Made by a program: the position numbers and the translations under genes
NCBI RefSeq assembly: GCF_026898115.1
Contig: NZ_CP114036.1
Span: 3,100,001 to 3,164,000, forward strand
DNA from: Streptomyces sp. S465
GTDB lineage: Bacteria; Actinomycetota; Actinomycetes; Streptomycetales; Streptomycetaceae
Direction: 5' to 3'
Length of the DNA stretch: 64,000 nucleotides
The notes under the pieces: generated by a model
The model's input: only the letters and a program-made list of their open reading frames with translations
Databases searched by the model: none
Told to the model about the DNA's origin: nothing
Shown: piece by piece, positions 42,614 through 51,148 of the stretch
Numbering within the stretch: the stretch's first letter is position 1
How the letters are laid out: every line of letters begins with the position of its first letter

Positions 42614-43336
42614 GTGTCATCAACGGAAACCGAGGCGGACCGGCACCCGCCGACCGCTCTCATCGTCGGGGCGTCGCGCGGTCTCGGCCACGCGATGGCG
42701 GCCGAACTTTTCGACCGGGGATGGAACGTCATCGGAACGGTCCGGGACGCGACGGCCCGGACCCTCTTGCACGATCTCGCGGACCGCTCCGACGGGCGCG
42801 TCTCCGTCGAGCACCTCGACATCAACGAGCCCGATCAGCTGGCGCCCCTGCGCGAGCGTCTCGGGCCACGAGAACTCGACGTGCTTTTCGTCAACGCGGG
42901 GACCACGAGCCATGAACAGGCGCCGATCGGTGCGGTTCCGACGGCCGATTTCATCGACGTGATGGTCACCAACGCGCTCAGCCCCATGCGCGTCATCGAA
43001 ACGCTCGAAGACCTCGTGTCTCCGACGGGACTCATCGGGGTGATGTCCTCCGGACAAGGCAGCATCACGAACAACACGTCCGGATCGCGCGAGGTCTACC
43101 GGGGCAGCAAAGCGGCCTTGAACATGTTCATGCGCAGCTTCTCGGTCCGGCAGTCCGAGACCCGGCGCGCCTTCGTCCTCATGGCACCTGGCTGGATCCG
43201 CACGGCCCTGGGCGGGCCGGACGCGCCCTACACCATGGAAGAGGCCGTCCCGCGGGTGGTGGACGTTCTGCTGTCGAGGCTGGGGAAGCCCGGCCTCGAG
43301 TATCTGGACCGTTTCGGTCAGACCGTGCCGTGGTGA
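42614..43336 (+). CDS. Short-chain dehydrogenase/reductase
   Basis: A 240-residue classical-like SDR with the NAD(P) site IVGASRGLGHAMA near residue 15 and the catalytic YRGSK near 158. A serine in GVMSSGQGS completes the triad. GTG start with GAAGAAGGAGG 10 bases upstream. It overlaps the amidohydrolase reading region by a few bases or lies 8 bp from its ATG, so the two work together, probably in degradation of an aromatic or lactone compound. The exact substrate is unknown. Confidence 0.9.
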   Translation: MSSTETEADRHPPTALIVGASRGLGHAMAAELFDRGWNVIGTVRDATARTLLHDLADRSDGRVSVEHLDINEPDQLAPLRERLGPRELDVLFVNAGTTSHEQAPIGAVPTADFIDVMVTNALSPMRVIETLEDLVSPTGLIGVMSSGQGSITNNTSGSREVYRGSKAALNMFMRSFSVRQSETRRAFVLMAPGWIRTALGGPDAPYTMEEAVPRVVDVLLSRLGKPGLEYLDRFGQTVPW

Positions 43337-43344
43337 ACCGGAGC

Positions 43345-44412
43345 ATGAGGAACGTCATCGCCATCGAGGAGCACTGGACCACCGACGGCATCGACCGGGC
43401 GCTCCGGTCGCGGCCGGTACCGTCGCGCGACGAGAGCGTGGCGTTGAACGACAGTGGGGACATCCCCGAGCGGCTGCTCGACATCGGCGAGCGACGTATC
43501 GCGGCGATGGACGCGGCGGGCGTCGACCTTCAGGTCCTCTCGATCGCCCCGCCGGGGACCCACGGGCTCCCGGCCCGTGAGGCCATCGCGCTGAGCCGCG
43601 AGGCGAACGACCGCGCCGCCGAGGCCGTCAGCCGCTACCCGACGCGTCTGCGGGCGATGACGACGTTGCCGATGTCGGATCCGGACGCCGCCGTGGCCGA
43701 GCTCGAGCGCACCGCGAACGCGCCCGCTCATGTCGGGATCATGTCCTACGGCCGCAGCGGCGACCGCCCGCTGGACGATCCCGCCTACGACGAGTTGCTC
43801 GCGACCGCAGCCGCCCTGCGCCGGCCGGTGTTCATCCATCCCCAGATCCCGCCGAACGCGGTCAGGGACGCCTCCTATCGCGGGTTCGACCCCACCGTCG
43901 AGCTCGCGCTGGCCACCTTCGGCTGGGGCTGGCACATGGAGGCGGGACTCGCGGCGCTCCGCCTGATCCTGCGCGGCACGTTCGACCGGCACCCGGATCT
44001 CCAGATCGTGCTGGGGCACTGGGGCGAGATGCTGCTGTTCGCCCTCGACCGGGTCGACAGCCTCTCGAACGTCGCGACCGGCCTCGACCGTCGTGTCGCC
44101 GAGTACGTCCGGACCAACGTCCACATCGCGACCAGCGGCATGCTGACCCCCCGTTTGCTGCGGCACGCGCTGGACTTCACCAGCGTCGACCGGATCCTGC
44201 TCTCGGGCGACTATCCCTTCCACCGTCTCGACACCGCGACGCTCGCCGACTTCCTCGGGACGCTCCCCGACCGCGAGGACCAGCACAAGATCGCGTACGC
44301 CAACGCCCAGGCGCTCTTCCGCCTGGAACCGTCACCGTCCGGCCCGGACGGCGGGACAGCGCCGATCGGCTCCCTCACCGGGTCGCGGCGTAGCGCTCCA
44401 CCTCCGCCGTAG
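43345..44412 (+). CDS. Amidohydrolase (ACMSD / gamma-resorcylate decarboxylase-like)
   Basis: A 355-residue TIM-barrel metalloenzyme of the amidohydrolase_2 group. EEHW replaces the usual HxH at the N-terminus, as in the decarboxylase branch. The other metal ligands appear in VFIHPQIPP, IVLGHWGE and LLSGDYPF (the catalytic aspartate). These enzymes decarboxylate or hydrolyse small aromatic acids. I use the ATG at 43345; a GTG at 43330, overlapping the SDR, is possible. Its 3' end overlaps the convergent SUKH-3 gene by 38 bp. Confidence 0.9.
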   Translation: MRNVIAIEEHWTTDGIDRALRSRPVPSRDESVALNDSGDIPERLLDIGERRIAAMDAAGVDLQVLSIAPPGTHGLPAREAIALSREANDRAAEAVSRYPTRLRAMTTLPMSDPDAAVAELERTANAPAHVGIMSYGRSGDRPLDDPAYDELLATAAALRRPVFIHPQIPPNAVRDASYRGFDPTVELALATFGWGWHMEAGLAALRLILRGTFDRHPDLQIVLGHWGEMLLFALDRVDSLSNVATGLDRRVAEYVRTNVHIATSGMLTPRLLRHALDFTSVDRILLSGDYPFHRLDTATLADFLGTLPDREDQHKIAYANAQALFRLEPSPSGPDGGTAPIGSLTGSRRSAPPPP

Positions 44413-45316
44413 CCTCGTCCACGGCGCGCCGGCGGTCCGCGTCGAGCAGGAATCCCGCACGGGCCGTCAGCTGTACGAGGACCCCCTGGACGGGGATTCC
44501 GCCGACGCGCTGTCCGCCCGCGGCCAGCGAACAGCCGATGGCGGGCCGCTTCGCCCCGGAACCGGCCGGGCGCAACTCCAGACGCACCTCGGTGGTGTCC
44601 AGGGGCGCCGGCCCGAGTGCCTGCCCGATGTCGTCCGCCAGCGGGGCCGCGTTGGCCTCCAGCGTCTTGCGCCGCAGCCGGAACTCGCGGTCCAGGTAGA
44701 CCCCGCCGAAGCCCCGGAAACCGACGGCACGGGCCCGTATGGCACGCGTCACCAGGAGCCCGTGGCGGTGCAGTACATAGGCGAGCACCAAGGCGGTCTT
44801 CACCAGGTCGGTGACGACGTCCTCCGCCGTCCGGACGAGCTCCCGGTCCCGGCTCCATGACGTCACGCGCTGGGGTGCCCGCCCCTCGGCCAGTGACACC
44901 AGCCCCTCGGCCACGGACTCGCCCAGCAGCCACCAGCCGCTGTGGTCGACGGCGAAGAGCCGGCCTTCGTCGTCCACCGCCAGCAGGGCGTCGGCGTCGG
45001 TGCGGCCGAACGGGAACAGCCGGTGTCCGAGCCCCTCCTGGAACGCCGCGAAGGTGCGCAGGGCATGGCGCCCCAGGGTCGGATCGACCACGCACCCCGT
45101 CGCGGCGACGTCGGCGCCGGGCCCTGCCGGGGTCACGGCGAGTCCGTGGAACTCCCGCAGCGCGCGCTCCGCGGCGGGGAAGGTCTGCCAGGCGGTGACC
45201 CCGTCGACGGCCACCGTGCTGGTCGTCTCGAGAATCCCCAGGAGCGCCCGGTTCCCGGCGTCCCTTCCCGGTTGCCACCCCGCGGCGACCAGCGCCTCGT
45301 TGCCTCTTCCGGTCAC
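44375..45316 (-). CDS. SUKH-3 immunity-type protein with an extra C-terminal domain
   Basis: A 313-residue protein. About residues 1-150 are a SUKH-3 domain: EALVAAGWQPGRDAGN, FPAAERALREFHGLAVTPAGPG (blocks), GHRLFPFGRTDADALLAVDDEGRLF and WWLLGESVAEGL. The second half (about 155-313) is a separate helix-rich then beta-rich domain that I do not recognise (RELVRTAEDVVTDLVKTALVL, VYLDREFRLRRKTLEANA). The GTG start overlaps the YwqJ gene's stop (GTGA). SUKH proteins neutralise polymorphic toxins, including nucleases and deaminases. The extra domain is unusual; it may be a fused second immunity domain. Confidence 0.8.
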   Translation of the reverse strand: MTGRGNEALVAAGWQPGRDAGNRALLGILETTSTVAVDGVTAWQTFPAAERALREFHGLAVTPAGPGADVAATGCVVDPTLGRHALRTFAAFQEGLGHRLFPFGRTDADALLAVDDEGRLFAVDHSGWWLLGESVAEGLVSLAEGRAPQRVTSWSRDRELVRTAEDVVTDLVKTALVLAYVLHRHGLLVTRAIRARAVGFRGFGGVYLDREFRLRRKTLEANAAPLADDIGQALGPAPLDTTEVRLELRPAGSGAKRPAIGCSLAAGGQRVGGIPVQGVLVQLTARAGFLLDADRRRAVDEATAEVERYAATR

Positions 45317-45702
45317 GGCCGCATGATCTCCACACCGAGACGCTCCAGGAGAGCGGTGCAGGAACGGCACGGTGTGGTCGTGCGGCCGTGCTCGGGGTCG
45401 CCCTCTTCACGGATCAGCTTGGACACGATCACGGCTCCGGCGAAGTGCGGACCGGCCTCGTCGAGCCCGGTCCAGCGCCCGTCCGAGCGGCCCTCGTCGA
45501 GCGACCACAGCTGGTCCGAGATCAACGCGGATTCGGCGCAGTAGCCGATGAAAGGCTCACGGAGTGCGTGGGGAAGGGCGGTGAAGAAATCCGTCACGGC
45601 GGGGTGGAGGTCGGGGGTTCCTTCGCCGGAGAGATTGGTCTGGCTGACAATGTGGCCCTGGATCAGCAGGCTCGACGAAACGCCGAGATCGATGTCAGAC
45701 AT
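45313..45702 (-). CDS. Stand-alone YwqJ-type deaminase module
   Basis: A 129-residue protein that is little more than a toxin tip. It carries the YwqJ-like deaminase signature: CAE at 55-57 in FIGYCAESALISDQLW and PCRSC with C112 and C115. The N-terminus (SSSLLIQGHIVSQTN, PDLHPAVTDFF) matches the tip of the full-length toxin upstream (CAGSLLHNGEITAHTS, PDLHPAVRDLY). It has no secretion domain, so it is either an orphan cassette that can recombine onto the large toxin or a cytosolic deaminase. ATGTCTGA overlaps the preceding SUKH-3 gene by 8 bases. Confidence 0.82.
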   Translation of the reverse strand: MSDIDLGVSSSLLIQGHIVSQTNLSGEGTPDLHPAVTDFFTALPHALREPFIGYCAESALISDQLWSLDEGRSDGRWTGLDEAGPHFAGAVIVSKLIREEGDPEHGRTTTPCRSCTALLERLGVEIMRP

Positions 45703-46171
45703 AGAATTCCTCCGCATCGGACTGATCTCCGGTCAGGAGACTGTTCAACACATCATCCCGCTCCTCACCCAGGTAATAATATCCCGACCAGTGAGTGTAG
45801 AAGACCCTGCCGAGCGGATCCATGACGGCGGTGCCCCGCTCCATCCGTTCGAAAGCCACCGGAAACAACGGCTGCTCCAGCAGCTCGGACAGCTCCGCGA
45901 TCTGCTCGGCCCTGATCGCGTCGACGAATCGCACCTCGAATACGCAGTGTTCCTGCGGAGGCGCACCAGGAGATTCGAGATCGAGAAAAGCGAACTCCCG
46001 GAGAAAGTCGGTGACAGCCGGGAACGGGCTGACGGAATACCCATGGGAGCGCAGTTCGGCGGCGGCGGACTCCATGAGTTCGCCCACGTCCTCCCCGACA
46101 TCTCGTCCCGGGTGCCAGCCTGCTGCGCGCAGTCGTTCTTCGATCTCTTCGTGAGTGAGCCGACGAGGCAT
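45695..46171 (-). CDS. SUKH-3 immunity protein for the YwqJ toxin
   Basis: A 158-residue SUKH-3 protein: RLRAAGWHPGRDVGEDV, PFPAVTDFLREFAFLDL, AELSELLEQPLFPVAFERM and PLGRVFYTHWSGYYYLGEE. Its start is 39 bp downstream of the toxin's stop, in the canonical toxin-then-immunity order. It should bind the deaminase tip in the cytosol of the producer. The stop is embedded in the start of the stand-alone deaminase gene. Confidence 0.87.
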   Translation of the reverse strand: MPRRLTHEEIEERLRAAGWHPGRDVGEDVGELMESAAAELRSHGYSVSPFPAVTDFLREFAFLDLESPGAPPQEHCVFEVRFVDAIRAEQIAELSELLEQPLFPVAFERMERGTAVMDPLGRVFYTHWSGYYYLGEERDDVLNSLLTGDQSDAEEFYV

Positions 46172-46210
46172 GAGGTAGTGCTTCCTGTCTCTCTCTGTTT
46201 CTGAGCCGGT

Positions 46211-47941
46211 CTAGTGGGTGGTGGTGATACCGAGGGCCGGCAGGGCATGCCGGCATGAGTGACATGCCGGCAGAAAGTCTCCGTGCGGTATGACGTCTCC
46301 GGTGTCCGGATCAACCTGCTCCCCGATGGAACGGGTATCGATCACCGCTCCGGAAAGAGCGTTTCGCGCGTCTTCGACGGTTCTGATCGATTGTCCGGTC
46401 GGATCCATCTGATGCAAACGGTCCGAAATGAGGGCGACCTCGGCACACTGACCGTGACCTCGCCCCGTCCTCTCCCCGGAATCCGCGATCTGCTGGTAGA
46501 GGTCACGCACAGCCGGGTGGAGGTCCGGTGTCTGCGCGGCTACCGCCTGGTCTCTGGCATCCCCCGTCAAGTTCTTGGATATCTTCATCCGCTGCATGCT
46601 GGTGTGGGCCGTGATCTCGCCATTGTGCAGCAGACTGCCCGCACACCCCGAGTTGACGCGGCTCTTGCCGATCGGCGCCACACCCTTCTCGCTGTCCGGT
46701 CGCTTTTTCTGCGCCTCGTTCGCCAGCCGCCGCGACTCCGCCTCGAGCTCTCGCCGCTGGGCTTCGGGAGACAGATGACGCACGTCCCGCGTGTCCAGGC
46801 GATGGTGCCGTGTCTGCCGAGCCGTGCGGCCGTGCCAGTTCTGTCCGCCGCCCGAGCCGTTGCCGCCGCCACCCGGCGGCTGGCCCCCGCCGCCGCCTCC
46901 GTTCGCCGGCGGCTCACCGGAATGCGACCCGCGTTCCTTCTGGAAACTGTCGCGCGTCTTCTGGTTCTGCGTCTTCTGGCCCTCACCGGCCTTGACGAGC
47001 CCGTCTCCGACCTTGTTCAGATGCGTCCGCAGTTTTCCGTGCGCATCTCCCAGAGACGTCATCGCCTCCTCGACGACCCCCTCGATCGCCTGCGCCAGCG
47101 AGCCGCGGCCCTTGGTTCTGCCCAAGGCCGTACGACCGCGCCGGAGGTGGGTGCTGCCCTTCTCGTCGAGGTGCTTCGAATGGTCGTACACCCGCGAGGC
47201 GAACAGACCGTGTTCGTGGTCGTCGAAGACGAGGTCACCCACGCCCCCGCCCGCTCCCCCGCCGCCGACCCCCGCGAGCACCAGTCCACCGCCCCCGGCG
47301 CTCGCCAGCTGCATGCCGTCCTTGCCCGCCTGCGCCGTCTGACCGAGGTCGATACCGTCCTGGATGCCCGCGCCATCGGCGGCGACCTGCACGATGAGAT
47401 CGGTGGTCATGGCCCCCAGCGCGGCGAACACCGGGCCGGTGGCGACGGCCAGCAGCTCCTCGGCCGCATACTCCGCGGCCTCCCTCAGAAGGCGTTTGAC
47501 GATCGTGCGCGTGGTCGCCACACCGGCCACGGCCCCGAGTTCCGACAGCCCCAAGGTGAAGGGGGCCGCGGCCTGCGCCGCCGCCACCTCCGCCGCCAGG
47601 ATGCCCAGTTGGACGATGGCAGCGCCCTTGGCGCCCTCGACGAGGATCGCCGCCCCGTCCAGCCCACCGGCCAACAGCCGCCCGGCCTCGGCCAGATTGT
47701 GAAGATGTTCCGCGTTGAGCTTTCGCATGTGCGCGTCGATGGCATCGGCCATCTCGCCGCGATTGGTCGAGATCAATCGGTTCAGGGCCGTGTTGGTGTC
47801 CCCGCGCCCGGTGTCCACGTCGTCCGCGAACGTACGCAGCGCGTCGGCCATGTCGCGGTAGTCGTCCTCGTCCACGTTCGGCCAGCTCACGCCGATCAGA
47901 TCGAGCACGAAGGCCAACTCGTCAGGCAGCACGACGCCCAT
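46211..47941 (-). CDS. Type VII polymorphic toxin with C-terminal YwqJ deaminase
   Basis: A 576-residue toxin. Residues 1-110 are a WXG-like helical export domain (ISWPNVDEDDYRDMADALRTF-type). About 110-260 is hydrophobic and Ala/Gly-rich, with possible membrane-crossing helices. About 260-450 is a linker rich in Gly, Gln and Arg, containing GGGGGGQPPGGGGNGSGGG. About 470-576 is the YwqJ-type deaminase: C499-A-E501 and C560, C563 in ACHSC bind the zinc. Such domains deaminate a nucleic acid or nucleotide. ATG at 47939-47941 with a GGGGGG ribosome site. Followed by its SUKH-3 immunity gene. The target is unknown. Confidence 0.85.
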   Translation of the reverse strand: MGVVLPDELAFVLDLIGVSWPNVDEDDYRDMADALRTFADDVDTGRGDTNTALNRLISTNRGEMADAIDAHMRKLNAEHLHNLAEAGRLLAGGLDGAAILVEGAKGAAIVQLGILAAEVAAAQAAAPFTLGLSELGAVAGVATTRTIVKRLLREAAEYAAEELLAVATGPVFAALGAMTTDLIVQVAADGAGIQDGIDLGQTAQAGKDGMQLASAGGGGLVLAGVGGGGAGGGVGDLVFDDHEHGLFASRVYDHSKHLDEKGSTHLRRGRTALGRTKGRGSLAQAIEGVVEEAMTSLGDAHGKLRTHLNKVGDGLVKAGEGQKTQNQKTRDSFQKERGSHSGEPPANGGGGGGQPPGGGGNGSGGGQNWHGRTARQTRHHRLDTRDVRHLSPEAQRRELEAESRRLANEAQKKRPDSEKGVAPIGKSRVNSGCAGSLLHNGEITAHTSMQRMKISKNLTGDARDQAVAAQTPDLHPAVRDLYQQIADSGERTGRGHGQCAEVALISDRLHQMDPTGQSIRTVEDARNALSGAVIDTRSIGEQVDPDTGDVIPHGDFLPACHSCRHALPALGITTTH

Positions 47942-48157
47942 ATCTGCACCCCCCAGTGACGTTCCGGGCCCAGTGAGCCCGAATCAGCTTACGGGGGCGT
48001 GTCAGGTCTCCACCTGTGCTGTGACCTGCTGTGACAGAGTCGTTGAGATATACATGCACAAGGAGAGACGCAGGTCACACCCACCCCTGTCACATTCCGC
48101 CGAGCCATTCCGTCAGTGAGGTGTAACCAGCAGCAAGCAACCGCATAGGAGCCCACC

Positions 48158-48631
48158 ATGGACGCTCGGCTGAACCTTCTCGGCAACCCGCTCGCGGCCA
48201 CATTCGTGAAGCACCTCATCTCGGCGGGCAAGGTGTTCGCGGACTCGGCGCTGCCGGCCGCGACACAGGAGCTGGTGAAGATCCGCGCCAGCCAGATCAA
48301 CGGCTGCGGCTTCTGCACCGACATGCACACCAAGGAGGCCGCGCACGCCGGGGAGACCTCGGTGCGCCTCAACCTGATCGCCACCTGGCGGGAGGCCACG
48401 GTCTTCACCGACGCCGAGCGCGCCGCGCTGGAGCTGGCGGAGCAGGGCACCCGCATCGCCGACGCGGCCGGTGGGGTCACGGACGAGGCGTGGGCGAACG
48501 CCGCCAAGCACTACGACGAGGAGCAGCTGACCGCTCTGGTGTCGCTCATCGCCATCATCAACGCCTTCAACCGCCTGAACGTCATCGTCCAGCAGCCGGC
48601 CGGCGGCTACCAGCCCGGTCAGCTCGGCTGA
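48158..48631 (+). CDS. Carboxymuconolactone decarboxylase-family (AhpD-like) protein
   Basis: A 157-residue helical protein with the peroxidase-like active site INGCGFCTDMHTKEA (CxxC, then H) near residue 52. Members reduce peroxides or hydroperoxides, or serve as thiol partners; some are only annotated as decarboxylases by similarity. The start ATG at 48158 has an AGGAG site. It is probably a stand-alone gene with a terminator hairpin after it. The upstream ~200 bp hold the promoter. Confidence 0.9.
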   Translation: MDARLNLLGNPLAATFVKHLISAGKVFADSALPAATQELVKIRASQINGCGFCTDMHTKEAAHAGETSVRLNLIATWREATVFTDAERAALELAEQGTRIADAAGGVTDEAWANAAKHYDEEQLTALVSLIAIINAFNRLNVIVQQPAGGYQPGQLG

Positions 48632-48650
48632 CGAGGAGTGCCCCGCCGGG

Positions 48651-48672
48651 GCCATCGCGGAGGCGCGATGGC
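48651..48672. terminator. Hairpin between convergent genes
   Basis: GCCATCGCG (48651-48659) pairs perfectly with CGCGATGGC (48664-48672) around a four-base GAGG loop. GGGGCC and GGCCCC outside extend the stem. It serves both the CMD gene (+) and the secreted protein gene (-), whose stop is at 48713. Confidence 0.75.
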
Positions 48673-48712
48673 ACCGGCGGCCCCGTGAGGCGCTGGAGCG
48701 GCGCGCGGCGCC

Positions 48713-49120
48713 TCAGTCGTAGAAGTCCACCTTGTACGCCCACGGGTCGTTGGTGGCGATGTACAGCTCGGCCCTGTTGTTGCTGCCGTCGACGTAGGCG
48801 CTGACGTTCCAGGTCTCGCAGCCGCCGGCCGTCTGGGTGCGGATGGTCCCGATCCGCTCGTGGGAGCTGTTCGGGTCGGATTCGTAGAGGGCGTACTGCG
48901 CCTGGCCGGTCAAGCTGGTGTGGATGCAGGCGTGGAATTCGCCGCCGTGCGACTCGGCGTTGTAGCTGTAGTAGACGCCGGCGATCTCGAAGAACTTCGT
49001 GGACGTGACATAGTCCCAGCTGGGCGGCACGTCGGCGGTCGTGGCCGACGCGGGGACGGCGAGTCCCAGGGTCGCGGCGGCCGCGATGCCCGCGAGTGTC
49101 AAACGGCGTGTCCCGGTCAT
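48713..49120 (-). CDS. Small secreted protein
   Basis: A 135-residue protein with a Sec signal peptide (cleavage likely after AVPASA, residue about 25). The mature part is beta-rich with two cysteines (FHACIHTSL, GGCETWNVSAY) that can form a disulphide. Aromatic residues are frequent (YYSYNAES, YATN-like endings). Function unknown. Such small secreted proteins are common in Streptomyces. It is convergent with the CMD gene. Confidence 0.78.
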   Translation of the reverse strand: MTGTRRLTLAGIAAAATLGLAVPASATTADVPPSWDYVTSTKFFEIAGVYYSYNAESHGGEFHACIHTSLTGQAQYALYESDPNSSHERIGTIRTQTAGGCETWNVSAYVDGSNNRAELYIATNDPWAYKVDFYD

Positions 49121-49468
49121 GGTGTTCCCCCGTGGTTCGGCTGTGCGTCAAGGGATTTGACCATCTCATGGGAGAAAAGTTGCCGGGAAGAGCTGCTTCG
49201 GCGCATTGTCCGGTTCCGTTGCGTGAGTGACCGGTTCCGGGCGCACCTCCCCCCGGGTTGCGGGCCCCCGCGCGCGGGGTGACGGTGGAACCGGGGGCAC
49301 ACGGGGGTGGGCTGAAGAAGACTGAAGAGGACCGCGCCGGTTGCGGGCAAGCACCGGACCGTCGTCCTTGGGGCCTTGGCTGTCCGCGCGGTGGCGCGGG
49401 TCCGCGATCCGGGGGGGGAGTCCCGGTGGGGGGAGCGCACTGAACGCGCGAAGGAAGCGGAGAAGGCA
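49121..49468. other. Intergenic region before the subtilisin gene
   Basis: About 350 bp without a gene. It must carry promoters for the divergent secreted protein and subtilisin genes. A GC hairpin (GGGCCCCCGCGCGCGGGG-type) near 49263-49280 is the only visible structure. No regulator site recognised. Confidence 0.35.
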
Positions 49469-50821
49469 ATGACGAACGGACCTGGGCCCATGGGGCCCAT
49501 GGGTAAGGGCCCGAACGGGGACCGGCCGGAGCGCCCCGGCATACCGCTCGGAAAGCAGACGACGACCGAGTACACCGGACGCTATGTGGTCCTGCTCGAC
49601 CAGCAGGAACCCGAGCGCGGCATGGACGCGCTGCGCTCGTCCGTCGGGATCGCGGCCGTGGAACGGGTCCGCGGGGCGGACCCCGGCGCCGCCGCCGAGC
49701 TGCTGCGACGGTCCGATGTGTCGGTGGTCCTCGACGAACTCGGCGTCGCCGTCGTCGATGTGCAGCCCGACCAGCGCCATGCGCTGGTGACCACGGCGGA
49801 GGCGGAGCCGGCGATCATCGCCACGGAGCCGGAGCGTGTGGTGTACGCGTCGGTGATCACGGAGCCGCAGCGCACGCTGACCGGGTTCTTCCCGACGTAC
49901 CGCAGCGATGACGACGAGGTGACCCGGCACACCCGGGCCGAGCTCGCCACCTCGCTGGGACCGGCGTGGGACGAGCGACACGTCACCTGGGGGCTCCAGG
50001 GAATCCGCGCCAACTGGTCGCATCTGACGGGCAGCGGGGTGAAGGTCGCCGTGCTCGACACCGGGGTGGACACCGACCATCCGGATCTGACCGGATGCGT
50101 CGAGGCGACGGCCTCCTTCGTGTCCGGTGCCGGTGTCGAGGACGGCCACGGCCACGGCACCCACTGCATCGGCACGGTGGCCGGTCCGGCCCAGCCCCAG
50201 CACGCGCCGCGGTACGGCGTGGCCGGTGAGGCCCGGGTGCTGGCCGGCAAGGTGCTCAGCGACCAGGGCATGGGCTCCGACGGCGAGATCCTGGCGGGCA
50301 TGGCCTGGGCGGTCTCCCAGGGCGCCCGGGTGATCTCCATGTCGCTCGGGGCCCCGGTGGAGCCGGGCGAGCTGTTCCCGCAGACGTACGAGAACGTGGC
50401 GCGGCGCGCCCTGCGGCGCGGCACCGTGATCGTGGCCGCGGCGGGCAACGAGAGTCGGCGGCCCGGTTTCGTGGCGCCGGTGGGGCGGCCCGCCAACTGC
50501 CCGTCCATCCTGGCGGTGGCGGCGCTCGGCAAGGACCTGGGGACCGCGTTCTTCTCCTGCGGCGCCATCAACGGCGCGGGCGGGGAGATCGATATCGCGG
50601 CGCCCGGTGTCGACATCTTCTCGGCCGCGCCCGGCGGGACGTACCAGACGATGAGCGGCACGAGTATGGCGACGCCGCATGCCGCCGGTGTCGTCACGCT
50701 GCTCGCCCAGGCGCATCCGGAGGCGTCGGCGGCCGACCTCAGCACCCGTCTGCGGTCCGGGGCCCATCCGCTGCCGCAACCGGCGGCGGACATCGGCTCG
50801 GGCCTGCTCCAGGCACCGTGA
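49469..50821 (+). CDS. Intracellular-type subtilisin (peptidase S8) with N-terminal I9-like domain
   Basis: A 450-residue serine protease. Residues about 30-120 resemble an I9 propeptide (TGRYVVLLDQQEPERGMDAL). The catalytic domain spans about 165-445: D197 in VAVLDTGVD, H229 in GHGHGTH, oxyanion N327 in AAAGNES and S399 in GTSMATPH. There is no signal peptide, so it should stay in the cytosol. Subtilisins inside cells must be kept inactive, and the overlapping next gene encodes a small inhibitor-like protein. The start ATG at 49469 follows GGAGAAGG. Confidence 0.92.
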   Translation: MTNGPGPMGPMGKGPNGDRPERPGIPLGKQTTTEYTGRYVVLLDQQEPERGMDALRSSVGIAAVERVRGADPGAAAELLRRSDVSVVLDELGVAVVDVQPDQRHALVTTAEAEPAIIATEPERVVYASVITEPQRTLTGFFPTYRSDDDEVTRHTRAELATSLGPAWDERHVTWGLQGIRANWSHLTGSGVKVAVLDTGVDTDHPDLTGCVEATASFVSGAGVEDGHGHGTHCIGTVAGPAQPQHAPRYGVAGEARVLAGKVLSDQGMGSDGEILAGMAWAVSQGARVISMSLGAPVEPGELFPQTYENVARRALRRGTVIVAAAGNESRRPGFVAPVGRPANCPSILAVAALGKDLGTAFFSCGAINGAGGEIDIAAPGVDIFSAAPGGTYQTMSGTSMATPHAAGVVTLLAQAHPEASAADLSTRLRSGAHPLPQPAADIGSGLLQAP

Positions 50822-51105
50822 GGCCCGCGAGCGGGGGCCCGGTGGGCGAGGACCCGGTGGGCGGAGCGTCGCGGTCCGGGCCGGTCGGAGTCATCCTCTC
50901 CGTCGACCCGGACCGGTTCGCCGAGGTCGTGGCGGCCGCGCGCGGGGTCGGGCTGACGGTCACCGGTGAGCAGCCGGTGCTCGGCTCGCTGTCCGGGACC
51001 ATCGCCGAGGACCGGATTCCGGTGCTGGAGGCGGTGGACGGCGTCGAGTCGGTGGACCGGGAACGGATCGTCCGGCTCCCCCCGCCCGACTCACCGATCC
51101 AGTGA
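50818..51105 (+). CDS. Small I9-like protease inhibitor
   Basis: A 95-residue protein. After a Gly/Pro-rich start, SGPVGVILSVDPDRFAEVVAAA and RIPVLEAVDGVESVDRER give a ferredoxin-like beta-alpha-beta layout, as in I9 subtilisin propeptides and proteinase A inhibitors. It overlaps the subtilisin stop by four bases (GTGA). Similar small proteins are sometimes labelled ketohydroxyglutarate aldolase, which this clearly cannot be at this size. It is likely an inhibitor or a folding aid for the preceding protease. Confidence 0.75.
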   Translation: MRPASGGPVGEDPVGGASRSGPVGVILSVDPDRFAEVVAAARGVGLTVTGEQPVLGSLSGTIAEDRIPVLEAVDGVESVDRERIVRLPPPDSPIQ

Positions 51106-51148
51106 CGGGCGCTGCCGTTTCTCCGCGGGGGCGCTTCCGTGGGGGCGC

